A stretch of DNA of 64,000 bases from Roseitranquillus sediminis (GCF_016918935.1 NZ_JAFFOB010000015.1:186001-250000), one strand, 5' to 3'; counted from the stretch's first letter, positions 34,525 to 44,824 are shown. The notes: generated from the letters alone by a model not told the origin. Made by a program: numbers and translations.

Positions 34525-35931
34525 ATGTCGTTTTTCGGAAAGCTGAAGGACCGGCTCTTCAAGTCCTCCTCGAAGCTCGAGGAGGGGCTCGACGCGATCG
34601 TGGCGGAGGGCGGCGAAGTCGCGGCCTCGGACGTGCCGGACCCCGGACCGCCGGCGCCGGGCCCCGACATCCCGCCGTCGCAGCCGACGCCGACGGAGCC
34701 CGACCTGCCGCCGGGGGAGCCGCCGGTGCCGGGCCCGGGACCCGAGCCCGGGCCGGACGAGGTGCCGCCCTCGACGCCGGACCCGGTGCGGCCGCCGGAG
34801 ACCGAGCCCACGCCCGCCGAGGAGCCGGAGCCGGTGCCGCCGGCCACGCCGGAAGAGGTGCCGCAGGACGTGCCGCAGCCGGAAGAGCCGCCGGTACGCG
34901 AGCCGCAGCCGGCGCCCGAACCGCCGGGCGTGCCCCCGCGCGAGCCCGAGCCGACGCGCCAGACGCCGCCGATGGAGGTGCCGCCCACGCCGGGCGGCAC
35001 CGTCGCCGACGCCCCGGCCTCGCCGGCGGCCGAGAGCCCGCGTCCGGGCTTCTTCGACCGCCTGCTGGGCCGGGGCCGCGCGGCCGCGCCGGTGATCCGG
35101 CGGACGCTCGACGACGACATGCTCGAGAGCCTCGAGGAACTGCTGATCTCCGCCGACATGGGCGTCGACACCGCATTGCGGGTGACGGCGAACCTGGCCG
35201 AGGGGCACTTCGGACGGAAGCTCTCGGTCGAGGAGATCAAGGGCCTGCTCTCGGCCGAGATCGCCCGCGTCATGGAGGCGGTGGCGAGGCCGATGCCGCT
35301 CTATCCGAGGAAGCCGCAGGTGGTGCTGGTCGTGGGCGTCAACGGGTCAGGCAAGACTACCACCATCGGGAAGCTGGCGAGCCAGTTCCGCGCCGCCGGC
35401 AAGTCGGTCATCATCGCCGCGGGCGACACGTTCCGCGCGGCGGCGGTCGAGCAGCTCCAGGTCTGGGGCGAGCGCGCCGGCGTGCCGGTGATGAAGGCCG
35501 AGCAGGGGACCGATCCTGCCAGCCTCGCCTTCGACGCGCTCACGCGGGCGCAGGCGGAGGGGACGGACCTCCTGATGATCGACACCGCCGGGCGGCTGCA
35601 GAACCGCGCCGACCTGATGGAGGAGCTGGCCAAGATCGTCCGCGTGCTGCGCAAGAAGGATCCCGACGCGCCGCACAACACCATCCTCGTGCTCGACGCC
35701 ACCACCGGTCAGAACGCGCTGAGCCAGGTCGAGACGTTCCGAAGGATGGCGGACGTGTCGGGCCTGGTGATGACCAAGCTCGACGGCACCGCCAAGGGCG
35801 GCGTCCTCGTCGCGCTGGCGGACCGCTTCGGCCTGCCGATCCACGCGATCGGCGTCGGCGAGCAGATCGACGACCTGCAGCCGTTCGATCCCCAGGACTT
35901 TGCCCGCGCCCTGACGGGCGCCGCGGCTTGA
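34525..35931 (+). CDS. ftsY: Signal recognition particle receptor FtsY
   Basis: SRP-receptor GTPase that delivers ribosome-nascent chains to the translocon at the inner membrane. 468 residues from the ATG at 34525. A short amphipathic start (MSFFGKLKDRLFKSSSKLEE) is followed by a very Pro/Glu-rich linker (about 35-175), replacing the acidic A domain. The N domain and GTPase G domain follow: G1 GVNGSGKTTTIGKLA, GDTFRAAAVEQLQVW, G3 DTAGRLQNR, G4 TKLDGTAKGG, GVGEQIDDLQPF at the C-terminus. The stop is 4 bp from the end of the convergent MgtC-like gene. Confidence 0.97.
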   Translation: MSFFGKLKDRLFKSSSKLEEGLDAIVAEGGEVAASDVPDPGPPAPGPDIPPSQPTPTEPDLPPGEPPVPGPGPEPGPDEVPPSTPDPVRPPETEPTPAEEPEPVPPATPEEVPQDVPQPEEPPVREPQPAPEPPGVPPREPEPTRQTPPMEVPPTPGGTVADAPASPAAESPRPGFFDRLLGRGRAAAPVIRRTLDDDMLESLEELLISADMGVDTALRVTANLAEGHFGRKLSVEEIKGLLSAEIARVMEAVARPMPLYPRKPQVVLVVGVNGSGKTTTIGKLASQFRAAGKSVIIAAGDTFRAAAVEQLQVWGERAGVPVMKAEQGTDPASLAFDALTRAQAEGTDLLMIDTAGRLQNRADLMEELAKIVRVLRKKDPDAPHNTILVLDATTGQNALSQVETFRRMADVSGLVMTKLDGTAKGGVLVALADRFGLPIHAIGVGEQIDDLQPFDPQDFARALTGAAA

Positions 35932-35935
35932 CGCG

Positions 35936-36433
35936 TCAGCGCGGCTCCTTCTGCGACGTGAGCCTCGCGAGCAGGAGCCGCATCAGCCAGAGCACGATCA
36001 GCGCGACGCCCGTCGCGAGGCTCGCGAGCATCAGCTGCCCCAGCCCGCAGGCGACGCCGATCGCGCCGCCGAGCCACAGGCCGGCGCCGGTGGTCAGGCC
36101 GCGCACCTTGTCGTGGTCGGTGAAGATCATGCCGGCCGCGAGGAACGCGACTCCGCTGGTGATCGCTTCGATCAGGCGGATCGGATCCGTGCGCATGGCG
36201 TCGCTGCCGCCCGCCACCTCGAGCTGCATCAGTTCGAAGGTGAGCAGCGTGAAGATGCACGCCGCGAGGGAGACGAGCATGTGCGTCCTCAGGCCCGCCG
36301 GCTTGGTCGCCACCTCGCGCTCCCAGCCGATGATCCCGCCGAGCAGCAGCGCGAAGAGCATTCGCATCGAGGCGACCTGCCACGATACCGCGGCGAACGG
36401 GTCGCCGAAGTCGGTGATGAATTCGTCGAACAT
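35936..36433 (-). CDS. MgtC/SapB-family inner-membrane protein
   Basis: 165 residues with about five hydrophobic helices. The family signature region is MRMLFALLLGGIIGWEREVA...PAGLRTHMLVSL and AFLAAGMIF...VRGLTTGAGLWLGGAIGVACG. The protein lacks the C-terminal soluble ACT-like domain of Salmonella MgtC, as is usual for short homologues. It starts at 36433, with the reading frame upstream overlapping the divergent permease gene. Family members relate to magnesium limitation or ATP synthase regulation; no Mg-responsive leader is visible here. Confidence 0.88.
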   Translation of the reverse strand: MFDEFITDFGDPFAAVSWQVASMRMLFALLLGGIIGWEREVATKPAGLRTHMLVSLAACIFTLLTFELMQLEVAGGSDAMRTDPIRLIEAITSGVAFLAAGMIFTDHDKVRGLTTGAGLWLGGAIGVACGLGQLMLASLATGVALIVLWLMRLLLARLTSQKEPR

Positions 36434-36490
36434 CCGGATAGTCCCTTTTAGCGACAATATGACGCCCGAACCCGGCGCCTGTTCCACCGC

Positions 36491-37390
36491 ATGAGCGAGT
36501 GGCTCGTCTCGCTCGAGGGGACGGAGGCGGGGCGGCAGCTGGCCACGGTGCTCGCGCTGTCGGCGGCCGTTCTGCACGCGCTCTTCGGTGCGCTGCAGAA
36601 GGGTCGGCACGACCCGTGGATGAGCCGCGGCGCGATCGACGTATTCGCCTTCCTGATCGCGCTGCCGCTCGCGCTCTTCGTGGTGCCGTGGCCGGAGCCG
36701 CACATGTGGCCGATCTTCGTCGGCGTCTTCGTGATCCACCAGGGCTACAAGCTGTCGCAGGCTTGGTGCTATTCGCGCGGGGCCTACACGGTGGTCTATC
36801 CGGTGGTACGCGGGACCGGGCCGCTCTTCACCGTGATCGGCGCCTACCTGATCTTCGGCGAGCGGTTCACGCTGGTCCAGTGGGGCGGCGTGGGCGTCCT
36901 GCTCGCCGGCATCTACGGCCTCGCCCTCTACAACCTGCGCAACATCGTTGCGGACCGCGAGCGACTGCCGCTGGCGCTATGGCTTGCGGTGCTGACGGGC
37001 TGCTTCGTGGCGCTCTATACCACCTACGACGCCTACGGCATCCGGGCGACGGCGGACCCCTTCACCTTCGTCGTCTGGTTCTTCCTGCTCGACGCCTGGT
37101 TCATGCCGCTCATCGTGGCGGTGCGGTGGCGGCACGACCGGACGCCGCTCGACCTCGGCCTGGCGGTGCGCGGGGCGACCGGCGCGGTCATCGGATTTCT
37201 CTCCTTCGGATCGGTCATGCTCGCGACGCGGCTCGACAAGGTGGGCGAGGCCGCGGTGCTGCGCGAGACGAGCGTCGTCTTCGCTGCGCTGATCGGCTGG
37301 CTCTTCCTCGGCGAGACGGTGGGGCCGAAGCGCACCGCCCTCATGGTGTTGATCGCGGCGGGGGCCGTGCTAGTAGAGAGCGGCGGCTGA
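36491..37390 (+). CDS. DMT-superfamily (EamA-like) permease
   Basis: 299 residues with about ten hydrophobic segments arranged as two five-helix halves, the drug/metabolite transporter layout. Segments such as VVYPVVRGTGPLFTVIGAYLIFGERFTLVQWGGVGVLLAGI in half one and VGEAAVLRETSVVFAALIGWLFLGETVGPKRTALMVLIAAGAVLVE in half two carry the EamA pattern (G..E at the helix ends). The substrate is unknown. It is followed 12 bp downstream by yciB, probably co-transcribed. Confidence 0.9.
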   Translation: MSEWLVSLEGTEAGRQLATVLALSAAVLHALFGALQKGRHDPWMSRGAIDVFAFLIALPLALFVVPWPEPHMWPIFVGVFVIHQGYKLSQAWCYSRGAYTVVYPVVRGTGPLFTVIGAYLIFGERFTLVQWGGVGVLLAGIYGLALYNLRNIVADRERLPLALWLAVLTGCFVALYTTYDAYGIRATADPFTFVVWFFLLDAWFMPLIVAVRWRHDRTPLDLGLAVRGATGAVIGFLSFGSVMLATRLDKVGEAAVLRETSVVFAALIGWLFLGETVGPKRTALMVLIAAGAVLVESGG

Positions 37391-37402
37391 ACCGGGGGCG
37401 AA

Positions 37403-37984
37403 ATGAGCGCAGGCAAGTGGAAGACGGTGCTCGAGCTCGGGCCGATCGCGCTGTTCTTCGCGGGCTACCTGCTCCTGCGCGAGAGGACCTTCAACCTCGC
37501 CGGCACCGAGTACACCGGCTTCATCGTCATCACCGCGCTCTTCGTGCCGCTGATGGCCGCCAGCACGTTCGCGCTCTGGCGCCTGACCGGGCGCCTCAGC
37601 CGGATGCAGGTCGTGACGCTTGTGCTGGTGGTGATCTTCGGCGGCCTGACTGTGTGGCTGAACGACGAGCGCTTCTTCAAGATGAAGCCCACGCTCATCT
37701 ACCTGATCTTCGGCGGCATCCTCGGTTTCGGCCTGCTCCGGGGCGAGAGCTACCTGCGCCTCGTCATGAACGAAGTCGTTCCGCTCGACGCCGAGGGCTG
37801 GATGATGCTCACCCGGCGGCTGACTGCGCTCTTCTTCGGCCTCGCCATCCTCAATGAGGTGGTCTGGCGGACGATGTCTACCGACGCCTGGGTCAACTTC
37901 AAGACCTTCGGCCTGACCGCCGCGATCTTCCTGTTCTTCGTCACGCAGAACCGCCTCTTCCGCGACCACGGCGTCGAGGACTGA
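37403..37984 (+). CDS. yciB: Inner-membrane-spanning protein YciB/IspZ (septation protein A)
   Basis: 193 residues, about five hydrophobic helices. Family features are LELGPIALFFAGYLL at the N-terminus, GGLTVWLNDERFFKMKPTLIYLIFGGILGFGLLRG, and LTRRLTALFFGLAILNEVVWR...WVNFKTFG near the C-terminus. Homologues influence cell-envelope synthesis and division. Spacing of 12 bp from the DMT permease suggests one transcript. The 205 bp after its stop show no gene or clear terminator. Confidence 0.93.
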   Translation: MSAGKWKTVLELGPIALFFAGYLLLRERTFNLAGTEYTGFIVITALFVPLMAASTFALWRLTGRLSRMQVVTLVLVVIFGGLTVWLNDERFFKMKPTLIYLIFGGILGFGLLRGESYLRLVMNEVVPLDAEGWMMLTRRLTALFFGLAILNEVVWRTMSTDAWVNFKTFGLTAAIFLFFVTQNRLFRDHGVED

Positions 37985-38189
37985 GCCTGACCGATCCGAT
38001 CAGCAACAGTTGCGCCGCCGCGCCCGTCCCGCCGGGCCACGCCGGCGCCGACCCGTGTCGTGGAGTTGGCGCTGCGTCAGCTATCGCCCAAGGCGAGGTG
38101 GCGCGGCGCGGCTCCGAATTAATGAGAGGTCCCCCACCTTGCGGTGACGGACCCCGTCTCGAGCAGACCAGGTCTAGTGGGTCTTGCGC

Positions 38190-38897
38190 TCAAGCCCGGC
38201 GCGCAAAGAGCACGCTCTGCGCGTCACGGTCCTTCTGCAGGTTGCTCCGCAGTTCCTCCTTGACCGCGCGCCCGCGGCGAACGCCCTCGCGCGATTCCAC
38301 GAGGTCGAGCCATCTCGCCATGTTCGGCTTGTCGTCCAGCGTCTGCTGCTGCCCCTCCCAGAGCGAGGCCCACGGCCAGATCGCCATGTCCGCGATGGAG
38401 AAGAAGTCGCCAGCGACATACTCGTTCTGCGCCAGCCGCCGGTCGAGCACGCCGTAAAGCCGTCCGGTCTCGCCCCGGTAGCGCTCCTTGGCGTAGGGCA
38501 GGTCGTTCGGCGGGTCCATCGCGGGGGCGTACTTCAGGAAGTGGTGCGCCTGGCCCGCCATCGGGCCGACGCCGCCCATCTGCCACATCAGCCACTCCTC
38601 GACCGCCACCCGCTCGCGCTCGGTCGAGCCGTAGAAGCTCCCGGTCTTGCGCGCGAGATACTGCAGGATTGCGCCAGACTCGAAGATCGAGATCGGCTGG
38701 CCGTCCGGCCCGTCATGGTCGACGATGGCGGGCATCCGGTTGTTCGGCGCGATCTTCAGGAAGTCCGGCTCGAACTGCTCGCCCTTGCCGATGTTCACGG
38801 TGTGGACCTCGTAGGGCAGGCCCATTTCCTCGAGGGCGATGGTGACTTTCCAGCCGTTCGGCGTGGGCCAGTAATGGAGGTCGATCGGGCGGGTCAT
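38190..38897 (-). CDS. Glutathione S-transferase, YfcG/YghU-like disulfide-bond oxidoreductase
   Basis: 235 residues starting at ATG 38897. The N-terminal thioredoxin-like domain has DLHYWPTPNGWKVTIALEEMGLPYEV, the TPNG motif of nucleophile-like Thr/Asn residues typical of YfcG/Ure2-type enzymes, then PNNRMPAIVDHD and ISIFESGAILQYLA (ES glutathione site). The C-terminal helical domain has FSIADMAIWPW. These proteins reduce glutathione-based disulfides or peroxides. Distinct from the GST at 7924-8568. Divergent from the SAM-II/metZ transcription unit. Confidence 0.92.
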   Translation of the reverse strand: MTRPIDLHYWPTPNGWKVTIALEEMGLPYEVHTVNIGKGEQFEPDFLKIAPNNRMPAIVDHDGPDGQPISIFESGAILQYLARKTGSFYGSTERERVAVEEWLMWQMGGVGPMAGQAHHFLKYAPAMDPPNDLPYAKERYRGETGRLYGVLDRRLAQNEYVAGDFFSIADMAIWPWASLWEGQQQTLDDKPNMARWLDLVESREGVRRGRAVKEELRSNLQKDRDAQSVLFARRA

Positions 38898-39013
38898 GCA
38901 GTCTCCTTCGCGTTCATCGTTCGATGTGTGACATTGGGGTTCGGGACGGTCGAGGCAACCTTCTGACGGCTGCGGCGGCCGCACAGGCCATGTGCGCGGA
39001 CCGGCGAACGCGC

Positions 39014-39042
39014 TTGACCCGGGGCACCCGGAGGACTAAGCG
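39014..39042 (+). promoter_or_regulatory. Promoter of the SAM-II/metZ leader
   Basis: TTGACC (39014-39019), exact 17-bp spacer, TAAGCG (39037-39042). The predicted transcription start, about 39048-39050, coincides with the first pairing bases of the SAM-II aptamer, supporting both calls. Confidence 0.7.
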
Positions 39043-39046
39043 CGCG

Positions 39047-39102
39047 GCGTGGCGATTTGTTCACCTGATTGCGGGCCACGTTAAACATGCCGCTAAAGAG
39101 GG
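39047..39102 (+). promoter_or_regulatory. SAM-II riboswitch aptamer
   Basis: The compact SAM-II pseudoknot layout is visible. P1 stem CGTGGC (39048-39053) pairs with GCCACG (39075-39080). Between them GATTT...CTGATTGCGG forms the loop, and after P1 comes TTAAACATGCCGCTAAAGAGGG, matching the conserved GATAAA-x-GTAGCTAAAAAGGG tail of the class. It lies directly upstream of a terminator and metZ, a methionine gene known to be controlled by SAM-II in alphaproteobacteria. High S-adenosylmethionine should lower metZ expression. Confidence 0.88.
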
Positions 39103-39110
39103 CAGGGCTT

Positions 39111-39142
39111 GCCCCCGGCGCTCTTGGCGGTGGGGGCTTTTT
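39111..39142 (+). terminator. Leader terminator between SAM-II aptamer and metZ
   Basis: GCCCCC (39111-39116) pairs with GGGGGC (39132-39137), with further partial pairing in GGCGC/GGCG inside, followed by TTTTT. It lies 9 bp after the aptamer and 28 bp before metZ. It can serve as the expression platform for transcriptional attenuation. The GGGC at 39101-39107 next to the aptamer end may compete with it. Confidence 0.8.
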
Positions 39143-39169
39143 CGTGCCGGCCGGGCCGGAGGCTAGGAA

Positions 39170-40345
39170 ATGAGCGACTGGAAGACGCGGACGCGGCTGG
39201 TGCACGAGGGTGTGCGGCGGTCGGGCTACGGCGAGGTCAGCGAGGCGATCTTCCTCACCCAGGGCTTCGTTTACGATACGGCGGAGCAGGCCGAGGCGCG
39301 GTTCCAGGCGGCGGGCGAGGACGAGTATATCTACGCCCGCTACGGCAACCCGACCGTCCGGATGTTCGAGGAGCGCATTGCCGGGCTGGAGGGCACAGAG
39401 GACGGCTTCGCCCTCGCCAGCGGCATGGCCGCGGTCAACGCCGCGCTAACCTCGATGCTCCGCGCCGGCGACCACGTCGTCTCGTCCCGCGCGCTCTTCG
39501 GCTCGTGCCTTTACATCCTCGAGGAGATCCTGCCCCGGTTCGGCGTCGAGGTGACCTTCGTGGACGGCACCGACGTCGACCAGTGGCGCCGCGCGGTCCG
39601 CCGCGGCACGAAGGCCGTCTTCTTCGAGACCGTCTCGAACCCCGTGCTCGAGGTCATCGATGTGGCCGCGGTGGCCGAGATCGCCCACGGCGTCGGCGCC
39701 ACGGTGATCGCCGACAACGTCTTCGCCACGCCGATCTTCAGCCGCGCCGTCGAGCAGGGCGTCGATGTCGTCGTCTACTCCGCCACCAAGCACATCGACG
39801 GGCAGGGCCGCGCGCTGGGCGGGGTCGTGCTCGGCACCCGCGAGTTCATCCGCAAGACGCTGGAGCCTTACGTCAAGCACACCGGCGCGGCGATGAGCCC
39901 CTTCACCGCCTGGATCATGCTCAAGGGCATGGAAACGCTCGACCTGCGCGTCCGGGCGCAATCCGCAACCGCGCAGCGGCTGGCCGAGGCGCTGGACGGC
40001 GACGCCCGCGTCTCCGTGATCTACCCGGGCCTCCCCCGCCATCCGCAGCACGACCTCGCCATGCGCCAGATGGGGCAGGGGGGCACGGTCCTCTCGCTCG
40101 ACATCGCGGGTGGGCAGCCGGCGGCGTTCCGCTTTCTGAACGCGCTCGAGGTTGTGACGATCTCGAACAACCTCGGCGACGCCAAATCGATCGTCACCCA
40201 CCCCGCCACGACCACGCACCAGCGCCTGCCGGACGAGGCCAAGGCCGCGCTCGGCATCACGCCGGGCCTCGTGCGGCTCTCGGCGGGGCTCGAGGACCCC
40301 GACGACTTGGTGGCTGACCTCCGCCGGGCGCTCGACGCGATCTGA
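39170..40345 (+). CDS. metZ: O-succinylhomoserine sulfhydrylase
   Basis: PLP enzyme forming homocysteine directly from O-succinylhomoserine and sulfide, the direct-sulfhydrylation branch of methionine synthesis. 391 residues; ATG at 39170 with GGAGG upstream. Fold-type I motifs: YARYGNPTVRMFEERIAGLE, SGMAAVNAAL, the PLP aspartate region ADNVFATP, and the Schiff-base lysine in VVYSATKHIDGQGR. TISNNLGDAKSIVTHPATTTH and the C-terminal RLSAGLEDPDDLVADL are typical. Controlled by the SAM-II leader described above. Confidence 0.95.
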   Translation: MSDWKTRTRLVHEGVRRSGYGEVSEAIFLTQGFVYDTAEQAEARFQAAGEDEYIYARYGNPTVRMFEERIAGLEGTEDGFALASGMAAVNAALTSMLRAGDHVVSSRALFGSCLYILEEILPRFGVEVTFVDGTDVDQWRRAVRRGTKAVFFETVSNPVLEVIDVAAVAEIAHGVGATVIADNVFATPIFSRAVEQGVDVVVYSATKHIDGQGRALGGVVLGTREFIRKTLEPYVKHTGAAMSPFTAWIMLKGMETLDLRVRAQSATAQRLAEALDGDARVSVIYPGLPRHPQHDLAMRQMGQGGTVLSLDIAGGQPAAFRFLNALEVVTISNNLGDAKSIVTHPATTTHQRLPDEAKAALGITPGLVRLSAGLEDPDDLVADLRRALDAI

Positions 40346-40433
40346 TCCCTCGCGCCGCGGAACTTCTGCGTGGAAAAGCGGCGTCGAAGCGCCTATCTGC
40401 AAGGCTGCGTCGGGACGAACCGGGAGAACGGCG

Positions 40434-41537
<1,104 letters not shown>

Positions 41538-41589
41538 GGGCGCGCCTGCGCCGTTGACAGAGGTCCGGCGCCGGGACAAGCCTCCGGCC

Positions 41590-43038
41590 ATGATCGACGT
41601 CCGCCCGGTGGGATACGTGACCGGCCTGCTCGTGGCGTTCCTCGGGGCGACGATGCTGGTGCCGATGATGGCCGACATGGCCGCCGGCAACGGCGAATGG
41701 CCGGTGTTCCTCGAAAGCGCGATCGTCACCTCGCTCGCCGGCGGCCTCACCGCGCTCGCCTGCTCGAACGGCGTCTCGCAGGGCCTGACGCGGCAGCAGA
41801 CCTTCCTGCTCGCGCCCGCGATCTGGTTCATCCTGCCGGTCTTCGGGGCGATCCCCTTCGTGCTGGGCGCGACCGAGGCGCGCGTGGTCGACGCGCTCTT
41901 CGAGGCGATGTCGGGCATCACCACCACCGGCTCGACCGTCTTCGTCGGGCTCGACCACCTGCCGTGGGGGATCCTGCTCTGGCGCTCGATGCTGCAATGG
42001 TTCGGCGGCATCGGCATCATCGTTGTCGCGATGGTGTTCCTGCCCGAGCTCCGCGTCGGCGGGATGCAGATGTTCCGCTCCGAGGCGTTCGAGACGATGG
42101 GCAAGATCCTGCCCCGCGCGGCCGAGATCGCCGCGCGGATCAGCTGGATCTACGTCTGGATGACCTTCGCCTGCTACCTTGCCTACCTCGCCAGCGGCAT
42201 GTCGAGCTTCGACGCGATCAACCACGCGCTCACCACCCTCGCGACCGGGGGCTTCTCGACCCGCGACGCTTCCTTCGGCGCGTTCAGCGCGAGCGCGGAG
42301 TATGTCGCGACGCTCTTCATGTTCCTCGCGGCGCTGCCTTTCGTGCTCTACGTACAGGTCGTCTCGGGCACCACTCGCCCGCTCCTGATGGACTCTCAGG
42401 TCAGGGCGTTTTTCGGTATGCTCGCCGTCGCGACGAGCCTCCTTGCCCTCTACCTGCTGTTCATGGGCCTCTTTCAGGGCGAGGCGTCGCTGCGCGAGGC
42501 GCTCTTCAACGTCACCTCGATCGCCACCGGCACCGGCTACGCCAGCGTCGACTACCAGCTTTGGGGCCCGTTCGCGATGGTGGTGTTCTTCGCCATCGGC
42601 CTCGTCGGCGGCTGCGCCGGCTCGACCACCTGCTCGATCAAGATCTTCCGCTACCAGATCCTGTTCTCCGCCATCCGCGCGCAGATCCGGCGCATTCACC
42701 AGCCGCACGGCCTCTTCGTGCCGCGCTACGGGGGCAAGCCGGTGACCGAGGACGTGCTGAGTTCCGTGATGGCGCTCTTCGTCGTGTTCATCGTGTCGAT
42801 CGGAGGACTCTCCGTCCTGCTGACCGTGACCGGTCTCGACCTCGTCACCTCGCTCTCGGGCGCGGCGACGGCGATCCTCAACATCGGCCCCGGCCTCGGC
42901 GACCGGATTGGTCCCGCCGGCAACTTCGCCGGTCTCAACGACTCGGCGAAGTGGCTCCAGACCGCCGCGATGCTGGTCGGCCGGCTCGAGCTCATGGTCG
43001 TGCTGGTACTCTTCACCCGCACCTTCTGGCGCGGCTGA
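41590..43038 (+). CDS. trkH: Trk-type potassium uptake protein TrkH
   Basis: Membrane subunit of the Trk K+ uptake system, normally gated by the NAD-binding TrkA, which is not in this window. 482 residues from the ATG at 41590 ([16 protein letters not shown]); a longer TTG start at 41554 is possible but not family-like. Four P-loop selectivity-filter regions are visible, e.g. [37 protein letters not shown] and [17 protein letters not shown], along with many hydrophobic helices. Convergent with the next gene (3-bp gap). Confidence 0.94.
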   Translation: MIDVRPVGYVTGLLVAFLGATMLVPMMADMAAGNGEWPVFLESAIVTSLAGGLTALACSNGVSQGLTRQQTFLLAPAIWFILPVFGAIPFVLGATEARVVDALFEAMSGITTTGSTVFVGLDHLPWGILLWRSMLQWFGGIGIIVVAMVFLPELRVGGMQMFRSEAFETMGKILPRAAEIAARISWIYVWMTFACYLAYLASGMSSFDAINHALTTLATGGFSTRDASFGAFSASAEYVATLFMFLAALPFVLYVQVVSGTTRPLLMDSQVRAFFGMLAVATSLLALYLLFMGLFQGEASLREALFNVTSIATGTGYASVDYQLWGPFAMVVFFAIGLVGGCAGSTTCSIKIFRYQILFSAIRAQIRRIHQPHGLFVPRYGGKPVTEDVLSSVMALFVVFIVSIGGLSVLLTVTGLDLVTSLSGAATAILNIGPGLGDRIGPAGNFAGLNDSAKWLQTAAMLVGRLELMVVLVLFTRTFWRG

Positions 43039-43041
43039 CGC

Positions 43042-44688
43042 TCAGTCCCAGCAACCTACCCGCACCGTCAGGTCCACCGCCAGCCGCTCGAGGTCCTCAG
43101 GCGCCACCGGCGCGTCACCGTCAGTGGCCGCCACCGTCAGCCCCGCCTGCGCCAGGAACGTCGCGACCGCCGCCGCATTTGCCGCCACCGCGTGGCCGGG
43201 CGCGCCGTGCGGCAGCAGGACGCCCACCACCGCGCCGCTCTCGTCCAGCACCGGCCCGCCTGCGTCACCCTCCTCGGCCGCGAGCGCCAGGCGCTTGCGC
43301 CCCTCCGCCTCCACGTGCGCCGCGACCCGGCCCCAGGTCAGCGCGGGCGCCGGCAGGACGCCACCGAACGGAAAGCCCGCCACCGCGACCTCCGACTCGA
43401 TCCGCGGCAGCGCCGAGCGAAACCGCGCCGTCGCCGGCGCCGACATTGTCTCGCGCGGCCGGAGGAGCGCGAGGCCCAGCCGCTCGTCCCGCGCCGCCAC
43501 CTCGGCCTCCGTGCCGTCGTCGAGGGTGATGCGCCCGCACCGCGCCACCGCCTCCGCCGCCGTCAGCGTCGCGCCGCTCGCGTCGACGTAGAACCCGCTC
43601 AACCCCCGCGCCGGCCGCCGTACCTCCAGCCCCGCCAGCAGGTCCGGCACCGGCGCCGCCCCGTCCTCCACGCCGCCCAGCACGCCCGGCAGCGGCCGGA
43701 AGCTCGCCCGCATCTCCTCCAGCACCCGCCGCCCCCGCGCCTCGTCGGCCGCCGGCCAGACCAGCGTGAAGCCCTTCACCGCGTCGCCCGCCAGCTCGGC
43801 GAAGGTCCACGAGATCAGCTCCGCGCCGCGCCCCTCGATGGTGAAGGACCGGCTGCCCAGCTCCCGCGGCCCCTGCGGCGGCACGACCGGCAGCGTCTGC
43901 ATGATGTCGTAGAGCCCGCGCAGCGTCGCCAGCCCGCCCGGCTGGCTGATCAGCAGCACCCGCACCGGCAGGTCGCCCGTCGGCTCGTACCGCGCGAACG
44001 GCGGCGCGTAGCGGTCGAACCCGACCACCCCCGCCGGCACCGCGATCTCCACGCCCGCCCGCTCGTCGCGGACCGTCTCCATCCCGAGTTCCGCCAGCAC
44101 CGCGCGCCAGCCGCCGAGCAGCACCTCCCGCTGCGCCGCCGTCAGCACGCCAGTCGCCGGATACCCCTCCGCCGCCTGCCAGCTCCGCATCGCCGCGCGC
44201 GTGCCCGGCCCGAAGGCTGCGTCCACAGCGCCATCGTAGACACCGGCAAAGGCCAACGCGCGCTGCACCTCCTCACGCTCCCGAGCACTCAGCAGCCGCT
44301 CCGCCTGCCGCGCCTCCGCAACGGTCTGGTCCGCCGCGCGCGTCGGCGGTTCGTCCAGCCGCGCGACCGAGACCCCGTCCGCCGGCCAGAACCGCTCGCC
44401 GTAGCTCGCCCCGTCCGAGACGTAACTGTCTCCGGGAATCGCGCCGCCCGACCTCAGCCGGCTCAGCTCCGCCTCCGCCGTTGCGCGGTCATAGGGGCCC
44501 AGCGCCACCGCCCACCAGCGCTGTCCCAGCCGGAACCCCGCCACGTCGTCCAGTCGCGCGGCATAGTTCTCCGCTGCCGCCGCGGCCTCGGCGCGCGTCG
44601 GCTGCGCCTCGATCTGCACCCATGCTTCCTGCGCCGTCGCCGCGGCGGCCACCAACCAGAGGCACGCCGCCCCGAACACTCGTCTCAT
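43042..44688 (-). CDS. Exported SPOR/peptidoglycan-binding protein with a catalytically dead trypsin-like domain
   Basis: 548 residues. A signal peptide (MRRVFGAACLWLVAAAATAQ) is followed by a SPOR-like repeat region (about 22-95, AWVQIEAQPTRAEA...WWAVALGPYDRATAEAEL), a peptidoglycan-binding-type helical unit (about 135-190, ALAFAGVYDGAVDAAFGPGTRAAMRSWQ), a middle domain, and a C-terminal S1-type fold (about 360-520). In the S1 fold all three catalytic positions appear lost. The His motif TNAHVV is replaced by TAAEAV, the Asp region DLALLR by LGLALLR, and GNSGGP by EGDAGGPVLD (Ser to Ala). Conclusion: probably a structural or regulatory envelope protein, not an active protease. Confidence 0.85.
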   Translation of the reverse strand: MRRVFGAACLWLVAAAATAQEAWVQIEAQPTRAEAAAAAENYAARLDDVAGFRLGQRWWAVALGPYDRATAEAELSRLRSGGAIPGDSYVSDGASYGERFWPADGVSVARLDEPPTRAADQTVAEARQAERLLSAREREEVQRALAFAGVYDGAVDAAFGPGTRAAMRSWQAAEGYPATGVLTAAQREVLLGGWRAVLAELGMETVRDERAGVEIAVPAGVVGFDRYAPPFARYEPTGDLPVRVLLISQPGGLATLRGLYDIMQTLPVVPPQGPRELGSRSFTIEGRGAELISWTFAELAGDAVKGFTLVWPAADEARGRRVLEEMRASFRPLPGVLGGVEDGAAPVPDLLAGLEVRRPARGLSGFYVDASGATLTAAEAVARCGRITLDDGTEAEVAARDERLGLALLRPRETMSAPATARFRSALPRIESEVAVAGFPFGGVLPAPALTWGRVAAHVEAEGRKRLALAAEEGDAGGPVLDESGAVVGVLLPHGAPGHAVAANAAAVATFLAQAGLTVAATDGDAPVAPEDLERLAVDLTVRVGCWD

Positions 44689-44768
44689 ACCGCCGTCCCT
44701 TGGCTGACCGTCGGCGCGAGCCTAGCAGAGCGACGCCGGGCCACACGACTCAAGTGCCGGTGATCCGA

Positions 44769-44797
44769 TTGACCCTGCCGGGGGTGTTGCCTAGAGA
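44769..44797 (+). promoter_or_regulatory. Promoter of the glyQ operon
   Basis: TTGACC (44769-44774), 17-bp spacer, TAGAGA (44792-44797), 27 bp upstream of the glyQ ATG with a CAGGAG ribosome site between. The -10 box is imperfect but spacing is ideal. Confidence 0.6.
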
Positions 44798-44824
44798 GAA
44801 CGCGCCTTCCGGACAGGAGCCGAC

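Noticed and set aside
36499-37857. 452-codon frame over the DMT permease and yciB
   Set aside because: An Arg-rich shadow frame of two clearly recognisable membrane protein genes; long open frames in alternate phases are expected at this GC content.
37985-38189. Gap between yciB and the second GST as a possible RNA gene
   Set aside because: I found no cloverleaf, conserved leader or strong hairpin with a T-run in this 205-bp stretch.
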